Below are positions 1 through 9,821 of a DNA stretch of 32,969 bases, piece by piece. The first letter of the stretch is position 1. Each line of letters begins with the position of its first letter. The notes below the pieces were generated by a model. The model ran no database searches. It was not told the origin of the DNA and saw nothing but the letters and a program-made list of their open reading frames with translations. A program made the position numbers and the translations under genes. Origin of the DNA: Symbiobacteriaceae bacterium (lineage in GTDB: Bacteria > Bacillota > Sulfobacillia > Symbiobacteriales > Symbiobacteriaceae); NCBI GenBank assembly GCA_029239785.1, contig JARBUG010000039.1:1-32969 (forward strand), given 5' to 3'.

Positions 1-36
1 GGGCTCGGGCTCGGGCTCGGGCTCAGGCTCGGGATC
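1..36. repeat. Hexanucleotide tandem repeat encoding a Glu-Pro tail
   Basis: Six consecutive 6-bp units (GGGCTC four times, then the variants AGGCTC and GGGATC) lie at the very edge of the window. On the minus strand they are in frame with the protease gene and encode alternating Pro and Glu, following a Pro-rich stretch containing DPWIPPTQPPVDP. Such PE linkers commonly separate extracellular modules from a wall-associated domain, but what follows is outside the window, so the true repeat number is unknown. Confidence 0.85.
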
Positions 37-3000
37 GACCGGAGGCTGTGTGGGCGGGATCCAGGGATCCACGGGCGGTGCCGGCGGCTGCCTGTCGATG
101 ATGACCGCGGCCGACTGATTGCCGGCGGTGTCCAGACTGCGCAGCCTGACCGTGTACGAGGAGGCGGAACTCGTCAGCCCGGCCAGGGTCAGGTTCTGCG
201 TCCCCTTCAGCACATCGGCGGTGTCGTTCACACCGGGCGCCGTCCAGGTGACCTGCACCTTGGCAAAATCGGGGTCTGCCGGGTCGGTCCAGAGCAGGAC
301 CAGGTTGGCGCCCACCGGTTCGACCCGGGCGCCGGTCACCTGGGCCGGTGCCGTCCGGTCGGCAGGGGTGCCGGTGATGGTCACGCCGGCCGATTCGTTG
401 CCCAGCGCATCAACGGTGGTGATGCGCAGGGTGTAGGTGACGCCGTTGATCAGGCCGGTGCCGAGGGTCGCGGTGGCTGTCGGAGCGTTCACTTCGGCAA
501 CACCTGCGGGGCCGTGAATGCGGATCTTGGCGAGGTCGCCGCTGCCCGGGTTGGTCCAGGCGAGGGTGAGCGCCTGGTTCCCCGGCGTGACGGTAATGCT
601 GGTGACCGGTCCCGGTGGCGTGACGTCGGCCCCCGCTACCACGCTGACGCTGTGGTCGGCGGTCATGGGCACGCTGGCGTAGCTCAGGACCATCTGGCTG
701 ACCTTCAGGGTGTAGGTCGCTCCGCCCTCGAAGGCCGGGTTCGGCGTGAACCGGGCGGTCCAGAAGAGCTGCGTGGCATCCGGGGCGGCAGCGGGGTTCC
801 GGGCTGTCACGGTGCCCGTGATCTCATGACCCTCGCTGTCCACCGCCCAGATGGCGCCGGCAGCCAGGGAGTCCACCCGCATGGGCTTGCTGAAGGTCAC
901 ATCGACCCACGTCCAGTCGGCTGCGGGGGTGATGGACGCCACCGCGGGCGGCGCCAGCGAGACCAGGCCCACGTTCACATCGGTATGGATGGGCGGAACC
1001 GTCAGTTCACTGCTCTGGGCGGGCTGGTAGCCGTCCTTCTGGAAGCTGACCTTCCAGTTGCCCGGCGGCACATCCCAGCCGTACTTGCCCTCGGCATCGG
1101 TCTGCAGCGGGTTCTCCTGGCCAAACCAGGCGGCATCCCAGATGGTCCAGTCGGCGCCAGTCTTCGCCATCGCCGTGGCGGTGACGCCTTCGATGCGGTT
1201 ATCGGTCAGCCCTTCGTAGACATAGCCGCTGGGGTCGAGGATCCAGACCGGAGAGAGGACCGTCGTTCCGCCGGCCTGTGCAGCACAGGGCGAGTGGACC
1301 GCCAGTGAGCGGCGCAGGGCACCGAACTCCTGGTACCACCGGCCCTCAGCGAAGGCGTTCATGACGGCGGCGGCACGCCAGAGGGTAACGCCGGCGACGG
1401 CGGTGGCGCCGCCGCTGCTGGACAGGTGCGAAGCGCTGCCCAGCATGGCGTGCTGCGCCAGACCGATTCTTTGCAGCCGGGCCAGTTGGTTGGGCAGGGG
1501 CCCCCAGATCGCCGGATCAAGCCGGCACAGGCCGATCCTGCCGATCATGCGACCGATCTCGTCAGCGCCGTTAACGAAGCCGTAGGAGTCGTTAATGGAT
1601 GTGCGCAGCCAGTCGGTGTCATCAGGATCAGCGGGGTCGTCGTTCACCGGCTCGATCAGCACGGTGAACCGGGCGTACCCGGTGCCTGCCTCATCACGGG
1701 GCAGAACGGCGCTCAGGGTGAGGCCGCCGTTGTCGTGATCCGTGACCGTATAGTCGTAGGCCGGTGCGCCGCCGCCAGCCACCCGGGCCGCTTCGGCCGC
1801 GTTCGGGGCGTAGCCGGGCAGCGGATCGACCTGGTAGCTGATGCTGACGGCATGGTTCGCGTCGCCGCCGAGGTTGATGGTGGTGCCTTGGGCGCCCGGC
1901 TCGACGGGCTCAAAAGTGGCTGCCTGCCAGGCGGTGCCCAGCAGATTGGCCAGCTCCGCCTCGGTTGGCGGCGCCGCCGGGGCAACGTAGGACGCCGGCA
2001 GGGTGTCAAAGTCCACCCAGACATCGCCAAGCTGCCAGCCGGCCTGCATGGTGGCCACATAGGTGCCGTCTGCCAGCCGCTGCGCATATACGCTCGTCCC
2101 ATCGCTCTCGATGCCCAGCCGGACGTTATGAACCCGGTCGGGGTTGTGGAAGGCGAGGGTGAAGATCAGCTGCTGGCCGGGGATGTAGACGTAGGGGAAC
2201 CGGGGAATGCCATCGGTGGTGTCAAAGGTGATCGTCCGGGTCGGTTCGCCGTAGTACATGCCGCTCAGCGTAATGCTTTGCAGGTGCGGCACGGTGGGGT
2301 CGTAGCGAACCCGGTGGCCCGCCTGGCTCAGCACGGCGTCGGCGCCATCGCGCGCTTCGGCGCTCAGTTGGTGCCAGAGCGGCACGCCATCTGTGCCGGT
2401 CAGAAGCAGATCCATCACCCAGAGACCCCCGGCGGAGGCCGTTACGGTGCCGAGCAGCGCCTCGCCGTCACGGACGGCAACCGTGCTGCCGACGGGCGCC
2501 CGGCCCGTCAGGCGGAGTTCACGGGTGGGAACGGTGCGGGGGCCTTCCATGCTCAGGGCGACGACCCGGACAACGGCGCCGCCCAGGGACTCTGCCTGCC
2601 CGGCCGAGGAGCTGATCTGCGCATGGGAGAAGAGGGCGGGGGCCGGGTACGCGGCACCGATACGGGCGGTCCACGTCACCGAGCCGCAGGCGCCTGTTTC
2701 GGCTGCCGCCGGGATGGTGCCCAGCGTGACCGTGAACTGGCCACCCCCCTGGTCGGCAGCCGCGGCCGGTGCGCCGTTCCATGTGACACTGTTCGGGACG
2801 AGCGTCGTACCCGCAGGCAGCGTAAAGGTGAGGGCGGCATCGGTGACCGCCTCGGGTCTGCTGTTGCAGTAAGCGGCCCGGAAGGTGACGGCGGCACCCG
2901 GCGAAATGGTGCTCGGGTTTGCCGATACGCCGTTGCCAGCACGTCCCTGGAAGGCGCCGGCGGGGCTCAGCCGGATGCTGCCCAGCTGCGTGGTCAGACC

Positions 3001-6000
3001 GCTGCCGACGTTGATCACGCCTGTCCAGTCCGAGAAGGGTTGGCCGCTGGCATCCTGGACAGCGCCTGTGACTCTGCCGCCCTGCTGCACCAGGTGGATT
3101 TCGGCATGTGCCGTCCGCTGCGGCGTAACCGTAACGGTCTGGCAGGCGGCGGGCAGGCCGGACTCGTAGCCGTCGACGCAGACTTCCACCGACTCGCCCG
3201 GCCCGGCTTCGATCACGACGGGGTAGGCCCAGCCGCTCTGCCACGTCCGGGCGGTGCGCACCTGCAGGTGGTAGTGGACGGCGTTGCGCCAGTCCATCAT
3301 GGGCATTGGGCCGATCTCTTCGGCGTCGCCCAGGTACTTCGTGTACAGGTCGACGGTCACCGTGACCGGGCGCAGGTCTTCGACCGTCAGGTCATGCTGG
3401 TTCGGGCCGTCTGCCGTCACCGTGATGGCGGTCGGTCCGGGTGACGTGATACGCCCCGAGGAACTGCCAGCCGTCAGGTCTGCGTCACCCACGTACAGGG
3501 GCAGCGAGTAGGCGCCATCTACATGAGTGGGTGCCGAGGTGCCGGCAGTCTGCTGGCCGCGTATCGTCTGGCTGCCGGTTACGACGACGCCCGCAACCGG
3601 GCTGCCGTCCTGGCTCCGCACCACGCCGCTGACTGTGGCGATCGCCAGCCGGCTGACGGAGACCGACTGCTCATTCCCGCCCGCTGCCAGCACATAGGTC
3701 TGCGGGGGCAGGTCGGCGTACGGCATGGGCGGCGTAACGGTCACGGTGACGCTCTCGCCCATGGCGAAGCCCGAGAGGCTGCTGATGCGCCCGCTGCTGT
3801 TGGTCCGCATGGCCATCGGCTCACGGGCGGGGGTGTCGATGATGACCGGGAGACCGGCCAGCGCCTGACCGCTGCCGGACTCCACTACCTGCAGCGACAG
3901 GGAGGCCCGGGGCGTGATGGTCAGGGTCAGGCTGCCGATCCGTCCGGCCAGGACCGTAGCGGCTCCGCTGGCGACGGTCTGACCGTCGGGGGCGGTCACC
4001 GTGACGGTGTAGTCGGTGCCGGGGCTGAGGCCCGTCAGGTTGCAGACCGACTGTCCGGGCGTGAGCAGGACCGTGCCGCCCATGCGGGTGGTCGGGCTGA
4101 TCAGGGTGAGGCGCCCGCCCTCCAGGTAAGTCAGCATGGCTGCCAGACCGAGGCCCGCGGTCGGCTCCAGGGTCACTTCCAGCGCCCCGGTCACATCTGC
4201 CGGCAGGCCCGCGACCGCGCGAGTCAGCTCGTGCCCGGCCCCGTCACGGAGGCTGGCCGTCAGGCTGGTGACAGCAGCGGCACCGTCGGGCAGGGTGAAG
4301 GTGCCCGTGTAGACGCCGGGCTGGGTGGCGCCTGCCGTGAGGGCGAAGGTTGCGGTCTGCTGGCCCCCGTTTTCATAGAGGATGGTGGCCGAACCGGTGC
4401 GGTGCGGTTCACCCGTCATGGTGAGGGTCAGGGTGGCGCCGGCGATGATGGCCAGGCCGCGGTTGCGCTCGGCCCGCAGGATGGCACTGCCGATCGAAAT
4501 CGCAGGCGTCGTGGCGGATGCGGCGGTGCTGTGTTCCGACTCGTTGGGTCCGTCCGTCGCGGCGTCGATGGCCGTGACCGTGTAGGTGTATGCCGTTTCG
4601 GCTTCCAGACCCTGATCAAGCCAGGTCAGGGTGTCGGCCGTGACCTCATCCACCTGCGCTTCGGCGCCGTCGCCCACCTTGCGGTAGATGCGATAGCCGG
4701 CGACTTCCACGTTATCGGTGGCGGCGTTCCAGGTCAGTTCAACCGTGCCGCCTGCGCCGGCGGTGGCCGTGAGGCCGTCCGGGGCCTCGGGCGGGGTGGT
4801 ATCGCGGGAGGCGACCGTCCGGGCGTCTGCCGTGACGGGTGACGACTCGTTTCCGGCCGCATCAACGGCGACCAGGCTGTAGGCGTAATCGGTTTCGCCC
4901 GCCAGCCCGCCGTCCTGGTATTGGAGCACGCCGGCGGCGTCAACGGTGTCGATTTCGGTGCCGTCGCGCAGGATCGCGTACAAGGCGACATCGGCGTCGG
5001 CCGGGGCCTCCCAGTCCAGCCGGATGTGTGTATCGTCTGGGGAGGTCCAGGTCAGGTTAACCGGCGCGCCGGGCGGGGTGCGGTCGACGACCAGCGTGAC
5101 CGGCTGCGAGGCCTGGCTGGGGCCGGTGTCGTTGGATGCGGTGGCGGTGAAAGAGTAGGTGCCCTCTTCGGGCAGGTTGACTATAATGCTGAACGTTCCC
5201 GCAGCCGATACGGTGGCGGTGCCGGCCAGCACGCCCGCTCCCCCGTTCAGGGTGTAGGAGAGCGCGACGGTCGTGCCAAGGGCGCCGGTGCCGGTGACGT
5301 TCACACTCGTCAGGCTGGCCGGCGAGGTGATGCTGTTGAGGTAAGGCGCAGCGGGGACGCCGCCCACGGTGAACGTGACGGGGGCGGAGACCAGCATGGG
5401 CGTCGGCCCCACGCTCAGTTCCAGGGTGACTGTGTATTCGCCGCTCGGGGCGTCTGCCGGAATGGTCCAGGCGTCCCCCGCAAAGGTGCCGTCCAGGGGG
5501 ATGGCGCCGGGCATCTGATCATAGTAGTTGTACCCGAGGTCCAGGGTGGCCTGCTTGTGCCGGTAGACCTCGTTTCCGTTCGGGTCCCGGATGGTCAGGA
5601 AGGGCGCCACCTCGTCATGGTTCTGCGCATAGTACTCGCCCGAGAAGTCGCCGGCTACGGCGACCAGCCGGTTGCCGCCACCGTCGGTGATGGTGTGGGT
5701 TGTCTGCACCCGGTCGCCGGGCATGAATTGCTCGGCATTGACGGTGAGCGACATGGTGAAGTTGGTGTCGAAGGTGAGGGCTGTCGGTGCGGCGGTACCG
5801 AGGGTGACTGTCCGTTGCAGCCAGTACGCCCATCGGCCGTCGTAGTGCGCCTTCAGAAGCCGTACTTCGGCGGTGTACGTACCGGGCGTTGCGTAGACGT
5901 TTCCCCCCGGGTAGAGCAGCGGAGAGACTCCGCCTGCGGCAGGATACAGGAAGAGGGCAGGCTCGCCGTACCCCTCGCTGCGAGCAGGCGTCGTGACGGT

Positions 6001-9000
6001 CAGCTGCGCCAGGTTGCTTGCGCCGCCAAGGACCAACAGCCGGTCAGCCGGCAGGCCTGCCGGAACCTGTACCTCCCGGGTGGCGAAGAGGGTGTCGCTA
6101 TTCTCATCCCGCGCAGCCGCCGTGATCAGGTAATGGGTGCCTGTCAGCAGCCAGAGCTCATCGATGGTATACGGGTCTGGTTCGACGGCCGAGGGAATGT
6201 AGCTCTCCGGCATGTAGCCGACCAGGGTGCCATCGGGCATGTGCTGATACAGACCGTACATGACCCAGTACAGCGGGTCATTGTTTGGGGTCAGCGTCTG
6301 GAGCCGGAGTCGTTCGAACGTCTTGGCCGACAGGTCGATGGTCAGGTCCATCGGCAGAACACCTGAGGGCACCTGTTCGATCAGGAAGAGCGACGCTTCG
6401 TTGCTGTCTGGCACGGCCGGATCAGGGCTGGACCCGGCGATGGAGAGGAGAAGTAGGGTCGGCTCATCGCTATAGATGTAGGCGTCAAGCGTCAGCTCGC
6501 CGAAGCTGTTCGTCGAGCCGGAGTCCACTTGGAGCCATTCGCCGGCCCGCTTGAAATAGAGGGTGACTTCGGCGTAGTTGAGCGGATCCCCGATGCGGTC
6601 CTTCAGGGTGAGGTTGATGAGCGGGTCGGTAGACGGCCCGGTCGGACCGACGGCAAAGGATTGTGCCGCGGAATAGACGTACCCGTCCGCCGCAGCGGTC
6701 AGCGGGCCGGCATAGAAGTAGGCCTTGGCGCCATAGGTGCCTGCCGCCAGGGCGGTCGGAACGTTGTAGTAGAGATTCCAGATGCCCGGACGCCAGTCAG
6801 AATAGGCCTCGACCGTCCCGCTCTGGGGGGCCCCCGCAGCATCGGTGATCTGCAGGCCGGGTTTCAGGGTTGTGTGGTTGGCACCCACCTGCGCCCGCAG
6901 CGAAGTGATGCCGTTCCCGTACCGGTCGGTGAGGCTGACTTCGAAGCGCGCGTTCTGTCCTTTGGGTGTGGGGCCGTTCGGGGGTGTGAGGGTGACGACC
7001 GGCTCTCCGCCTGTCTGGATCTCCAGGTGCTGGCCGGCGGTCAGGGCAAGATCGGATTTTGCCAGGTCATAGAGGAGGGTGATGTCGCTTGTGGAGAGAT
7101 GATGGGTTGTGTCGGCAACGGTGTTCTGCCACTGCACCGTGTAGGTGCCCGGGCTGAGCCGGTAGGTGCCGGTGCCCGGCTGATCAGCCAGCACTTCCTC
7201 CCAGGTCTCGTTGTCCCGCACGGTCAGCAACATCTCGCTGATGCCGGGGTCGGGGCGGCCGACAATGGTGGCCAGGGCATCTGCCGTCGGGCGGAAGGTG
7301 TACGACGGCGAATCAGCCCGCAGCAGCACATTGCGTTGCACCAGGTAATAGCCCTGGTCCGGCGCGGTGACACGCAAGTTGTAGGACCCCGGGGTGACAT
7401 GCACCGTCGCTGAGCCGGTGGCGTCAAGCCGGACCGGCATGGCGGAGTAGGCAACATCTTCTTGCTCCTCAGCTGCCAGTACGCTGGTGCCGGGCAGTTC
7501 GAACGCCAGGGCGGCTCCCCCCAGGGCCTGGCCGGCAATATCCAGGGCGGTGATGGTGACGGGGAGGGTGCCGGTGGCATCCATCGTCACGGCAGCCGGC
7601 GTGCGAACCAGCTTCCAGTAGAGGAAGTCCGGGCCCGAGCCTTCGGCTACGAGCAGGTAATCATTGCCGTCGTAGGCTTCCGTGTTGGGCAGCGTCAGCC
7701 TGCCGTTCAGGTCTGCCTGCTCCTGGGTCACTCGGTCGTAGTAAACCCCGGTGCCCTCCTCATCCCACTGAGTGGGGTGGTAGAGGCTGACCAGGGCGCC
7801 CGACGCAGGTTCGCCGTCGGGTCTGAGCACCGTCACTTCCAGACCCGTTTCGGGGTCGTTGGCAACGAGGTAGTAGCCCCAGTCGTTGCAGGTCGTCTGG
7901 TCAACGGTGTAGACCTTCACCTGGACCTCATACGGGCCGTTCGGCAGGTTGGTCGTATCCCATGAAGCGGTGAACCGGTTGGACAGGCTGGCATTGGGGT
8001 CACTGCTGGCCCCGCCTGGAACCGACTGAATCAGCGTCATCACGTCGCCGTCGGACGGGCGGTAGAGGAACTCTGTCTTCACGACTCTGGCCGGGTTTGT
8101 GACCCCAGCTTCCAGCGTGACAACGCCGGAGATGTGGGCCCTGTAGTCCGGTCGGAGCAACTCCACCTCGTCGTAGGGGCGCACGCCGGCGCCGTAGACG
8201 GCATCGGCCAGGGAGAGCACGTTGTCAGCAGTGCGGCCTTCCACCAGCGACTGCGTCACCTGGGCTGGGGTCATTTCCGGTCGGAAGGACCAGAGGACAG
8301 CGGCCATGCCAGCGGCGACGGGGGCGGCGGCAGAGGTGCCGGTAAGGCGGTCGTAGCCGCCGCCCCGGGCGGTGGTGAGGAGGTCAACGCCAGGCGCGTT
8401 GACCTGGCCGATGTTGCTCCAGGTTGGCTTTTTGTGGTCGGTGCCCACGGCTGCCACAGCGATGACGCCCGGCAGCGCGGCTGGGAAGTAGTTGTCGTAG
8501 CTGTACTGGCCATGGTTGCCGGAGGCGGCAACGACCAGCGCTCCCTGGTTTTGCGCGTAGCTGACGGCATCCGCCAGCGTGCGCGGGTAGTCGGGCAGGC
8601 GGGCGCCCAGGCTCAGGTTGATGATGTTGGCGCCATGGTCGGCCGCCCAGCGGATGGCGTTTGAGACCGACAGGGTCGTGCCGGTGCCGGCCGCGTCCAT
8701 CGCCTTGACCGGCATGATTTTGACCGGGAAGGTGCCGGCAACGCCGGCGATGCCGATCGCGTTATTCGTCTCGGCAGCGATGATTCCGGCGACCTTGGTG
8801 CCGTGCCCGCCCTGCAGGTGGTCGTCGGCAGCGGCAGCGTTGCCGACCTCCTCAGTCAGGGCATTGTAGCCCTCGACCGTGCGGCTGGCCAGGTCGGGGT
8901 GCGTGGCATCAACGCCTGTATCGACCACTGCGACGACGACCTGCGAGGCCGCCACCGAGTTGTCGTTCAGGTACACCTGGGCCCGGTCCCAGCCTGTGGC

Positions 9001-9420
9001 GGCCTCGATGGCGGTCAGGGCCCACTGATCAGACCACCGGGGGTCGTTCGGCACCGCGGCCGCATACAGGCGGTAGTTGGGTTCTGCATAGAGCACGGTC
9101 GGATCGGCCTGCAGCCGGGCCAGTTCGGCGTCAGCCTTTGAGGCAGGTACGCTGACCAGGAGCAGGCCTTCGTCGGTGGCCTGTGTGGCGCTGGTCAAGG
9201 CCGCGCCACTCATGCGATTTGCCCGGCCCTGCACGGGGGCCGCGTCCGGGTTCCGCTTGACAATTAGTTCGACGGTCTCTTCTGTGGTGGACGGGACGGT
9301 AGGCTGTACTTTCGCAGCGGAGGCGGGGACGCCCATCGCCTGCACGATCAGGACAGCGGTTAGTGCTGCCAGCCAACGACGGAACGGTTGCGGCCCTGCG
9401 GGAAGGCGTTTTCCTTTCAT
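1..9420 (-). CDS. Giant secreted subtilisin-like (S8) protease with Ig-like and Fn3 modules, 3' end outside the window
   Basis: The frame is open for 3140 codons and leaves the left edge, so the C-terminus is missing. The ATG at 9420 has an AGGAGG six bases upstream. Residues 1-36 form a signal peptide (RR, hydrophobic core, ASA|A). A propeptide-like segment ends in the YAEPNY / PNDPRW signature, followed by the S8 domain with the full catalytic set: Asp167 (VDTGVDATHPD), His206 (GGHGTKVAGI), Asn302 (oxyanion hole, GNHG) and Ser363 (GTSAAAP). After about residue 500 come many beta modules: carboxypeptidase-regulatory-like (about 530-610), Fn3 (about 1447-1536 and 1541-1634), a DUF11-like module (about 2170-2255), a segment with GYVYEGLTDNRIEGV (from about 2730), and two more Fn3 (about 2937-3104). 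A Pro-rich linker and Glu-Pro repeats end the visible part. Family knowledge suggests extracellular or cell-surface proteolysis; the substrate is unknown. No frameshift was seen. Confidence 0.93.
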   Translation of the reverse strand, partial: MKGKRLPAGPQPFRRWLAALTAVLIVQAMGVPASAAKVQPTVPSTTEETVELIVKRNPDAAPVQGRANRMSGAALTSATQATDEGLLLVSVPASKADAELARLQADPTVLYAEPNYRLYAAAVPNDPRWSDQWALTAIEAATGWDRAQVYLNDNSVAASQVVVAVVDTGVDATHPDLASRTVEGYNALTEEVGNAAAADDHLQGGHGTKVAGIIAAETNNAIGIAGVAGTFPVKIMPVKAMDAAGTGTTLSVSNAIRWAADHGANIINLSLGARLPDYPRTLADAVSYAQNQGALVVAASGNHGQYSYDNYFPAALPGVIAVAAVGTDHKKPTWSNIGQVNAPGVDLLTTARGGGYDRLTGTSAAAPVAAGMAAVLWSFRPEMTPAQVTQSLVEGRTADNVLSLADAVYGAGVRPYDEVELLRPDYRAHISGVVTLEAGVTNPARVVKTEFLYRPSDGDVMTLIQSVPGGASSDPNASLSNRFTASWDTTNLPNGPYEVQVKVYTVDQTTCNDWGYYLVANDPETGLEVTVLRPDGEPASGALVSLYHPTQWDEEGTGVYYDRVTQEQADLNGRLTLPNTEAYDGNDYLLVAEGSGPDFLYWKLVRTPAAVTMDATGTLPVTITALDIAGQALGGAALAFELPGTSVLAAEEQEDVAYSAMPVRLDATGSATVHVTPGSYNLRVTAPDQGYYLVQRNVLLRADSPSYTFRPTADALATIVGRPDPGISEMLLTVRDNETWEEVLADQPGTGTYRLSPGTYTVQWQNTVADTTHHLSTSDITLLYDLAKSDLALTAGQHLEIQTGGEPVVTLTPPNGPTPKGQNARFEVSLTDRYGNGITSLRAQVGANHTTLKPGLQITDAAGAPQSGTVEAYSDWRPGIWNLYYNVPTALAAGTYGAKAYFYAGPLTAAADGYVYSAAQSFAVGPTGPSTDPLINLTLKDRIGDPLNYAEVTLYFKRAGEWLQVDSGSTNSFGELTLDAYIYSDEPTLLLLSIAGSSPDPAVPDSNEASLFLIEQVPSGVLPMDLTIDLSAKTFERLRLQTLTPNNDPLYWVMYGLYQHMPDGTLVGYMPESYIPSAVEPDPYTIDELWLLTGTHYLITAAARDENSDTLFATREVQVPAGLPADRLLVLGGASNLAQLTVTTPARSEGYGEPALFLYPAAGGVSPLLYPGGNVYATPGTYTAEVRLLKAHYDGRWAYWLQRTVTLGTAAPTALTFDTNFTMSLTVNAEQFMPGDRVQTTHTITDGGGNRLVAVAGDFSGEYYAQNHDEVAPFLTIRDPNGNEVYRHKQATLDLGYNYYDQMPGAIPLDGTFAGDAWTIPADAPSGEYTVTLELSVGPTPMLVSAPVTFTVGGVPAAPYLNSITSPASLTSVNVTGTGALGTTVALSYTLNGGAGVLAGTATVSAAGTFSIIVNLPEEGTYSFTATASNDTGPSQASQPVTLVVDRTPPGAPVNLTWTSPDDTHIRLDWEAPADADVALYAILRDGTEIDTVDAAGVLQYQDGGLAGETDYAYSLVAVDAAGNESSPVTADARTVASRDTTPPEAPDGLTATAGAGGTVELTWNAATDNVEVAGYRIYRKVGDGAEAQVDEVTADTLTWLDQGLEAETAYTYTVTAIDAATDGPNESEHSTAASATTPAISIGSAILRAERNRGLAIIAGATLTLTMTGEPHRTGSATILYENGGQQTATFALTAGATQPGVYTGTFTLPDGAAAVTSLTASLRDGAGHELTRAVAGLPADVTGALEVTLEPTAGLGLAAMLTYLEGGRLTLISPTTRMGGTVLLTPGQSVCNLTGLSPGTDYTVTVTAPDGQTVASGAATVLAGRIGSLTLTITPRASLSLQVVESGSGQALAGLPVIIDTPAREPMAMRTNSSGRISSLSGFAMGESVTVTVTPPMPYADLPPQTYVLAAGGNEQSVSVSRLAIATVSGVVRSQDGSPVAGVVVTGSQTIRGQQTAGTSAPTHVDGAYSLPLYVGDADLTAGSSSGRITSPGPTAITVTADGPNQHDLTVEDLRPVTVTVDLYTKYLGDAEEIGPMPMMDWRNAVHYHLQVRTARTWQSGWAYPVVIEAGPGESVEVCVDGYESGLPAACQTVTVTPQRTAHAEIHLVQQGGRVTGAVQDASGQPFSDWTGVINVGSGLTTQLGSIRLSPAGAFQGRAGNGVSANPSTISPGAAVTFRAAYCNSRPEAVTDAALTFTLPAGTTLVPNSVTWNGAPAAAADQGGGQFTVTLGTIPAAAETGACGSVTWTARIGAAYPAPALFSHAQISSSAGQAESLGGAVVRVVALSMEGPRTVPTRELRLTGRAPVGSTVAVRDGEALLGTVTASAGGLWVMDLLLTGTDGVPLWHQLSAEARDGADAVLSQAGHRVRYDPTVPHLQSITLSGMYYGEPTRTITFDTTDGIPRFPYVYIPGQQLIFTLAFHNPDRVHNVRLGIESDGTSVYAQRLADGTYVATMQAGWQLGDVWVDFDTLPASYVAPAAPPTEAELANLLGTAWQAATFEPVEPGAQGTTINLGGDANHAVSISYQVDPLPGYAPNAAEAARVAGGGAPAYDYTVTDHDNGGLTLSAVLPRDEAGTGYARFTVLIEPVNDDPADPDDTDWLRTSINDSYGFVNGADEIGRMIGRIGLCRLDPAIWGPLPNQLARLQRIGLAQHAMLGSASHLSSSGGATAVAGVTLWRAAAVMNAFAEGRWYQEFGALRRSLAVHSPCAAQAGGTTVLSPVWILDPSGYVYEGLTDNRIEGVTATAMAKTGADWTIWDAAWFGQENPLQTDAEGKYGWDVPPGNWKVSFQKDGYQPAQSSELTVPPIHTDVNVGLVSLAPPAVASITPAADWTWVDVTFSKPMRVDSLAAGAIWAVDSEGHEITGTVTARNPAAAPDATQLFWTARFTPNPAFEGGATYTLKVSQMVLSYASVPMTADHSVSVVAGADVTPPGPVTSITVTPGNQALTLAWTNPGSGDLAKIRIHGPAGVAEVNAPTATATLGTGLINGVTYTLRITTVDALGNESAGVTITGTPADRTAPAQVTGARVEPVGANLVLLWTDPADPDFAKVQVTWTAPGVNDTADVLKGTQNLTLAGLTSSASSYTVRLRSLDTAGNQSAAVIIDRQPPAPPVDPWIPPTQPPVDPEPEPEPEPEP

Positions 9421-9545
9421 GTCGCTCCTCCTAAGCAAAGAGATTACAGATCTATAACAGAATAGTGTGACACATTGCTGCGGCGTAGGTTTCTTGATTG
9501 CGGGTGAGGAACCCTTGGTTGTTTACAGAGACTTTACAAGACGCA

Positions 9546-9588
9546 AAATAGAATGGCTTCCCCGATGGACGGGGAAGCCATTCTATTT
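9546..9588 (-). terminator. Perfect 18-bp hairpin, probable terminator
   Basis: The 18-base arms 9546-9563 and 9571-9588 are exactly complementary, with a 7-base loop. The arms end in AAATAG/CTATTT, giving a short T-rich tail on either strand. It lies 21 bp beyond the stop of the small minus-strand membrane protein and upstream of the protease promoter region, so it probably ends minus-strand transcription and insulates the protease gene. The U tract is short, so termination strength is uncertain. Confidence 0.7.
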
Positions 9589-9608
9589 GAGGCACGGTTG
9601 GGGTCGAC

Positions 9609-9761
9609 CTACAGGACCCGTTGCAGCCACCATACAGCGATACCCGCCAGGGCGGCGATGATCGCCCGTTGCCAGTCTTCCCGGACGTGAAACCAGCGGG
9701 GCACGAAGTAGCCGGCCAGCCCGGCCAGCGCCCAGGGGAGCCAGGTGTAGAGCATCCGCAT
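9609..9761 (-). CDS. Small two-helix membrane protein, 50 aa
   Basis: This short reading frame starts MRMLYTWLPWALAGLAGYFV and ends AGIAVWWLQRVL before TAG. Two hydrophobic segments (about residues 4-20 and 34-50) are separated by a charged stretch (PRWFHVREDWQR), the shape of a helical hairpin membrane protein. GGAAGG lies 4 bases before the ATG at 9761; a second ATG two codons later (9755) is also possible at a 10-base spacing. It sits 60 bp downstream of the M20 dipeptidase on the same strand and is followed by a perfect hairpin, so it may be the last gene of that transcript. I do not recognise a family; the function is unknown. Confidence 0.6.
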   Translation of the reverse strand: MRMLYTWLPWALAGLAGYFVPRWFHVREDWQRAIIAALAGIAVWWLQRVL

Positions 9762-9821
9762 GCATCCTTCCGGCATCCATTTCTCTATGGATATGCGGGA
9801 AGGGACATCCCTGAACCCTGT

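Noticed and set aside
514..6366. Long plus-strand open frames (264, 672, 439 and 481 codons) opposite the protease gene
   Set aside because: They are products of GC-rich third positions on the other strand; they show no domains, are Arg/Gly/Ala-rich, and overlap a frame with clear signal peptide, catalytic and Fn3 motifs.
9421..9545. Promoter for the giant protease
   Set aside because: Several AT-rich hexamers (for example TATTCT and TTATAG on the minus strand) occur, but none has a convincing partner at the right spacing.
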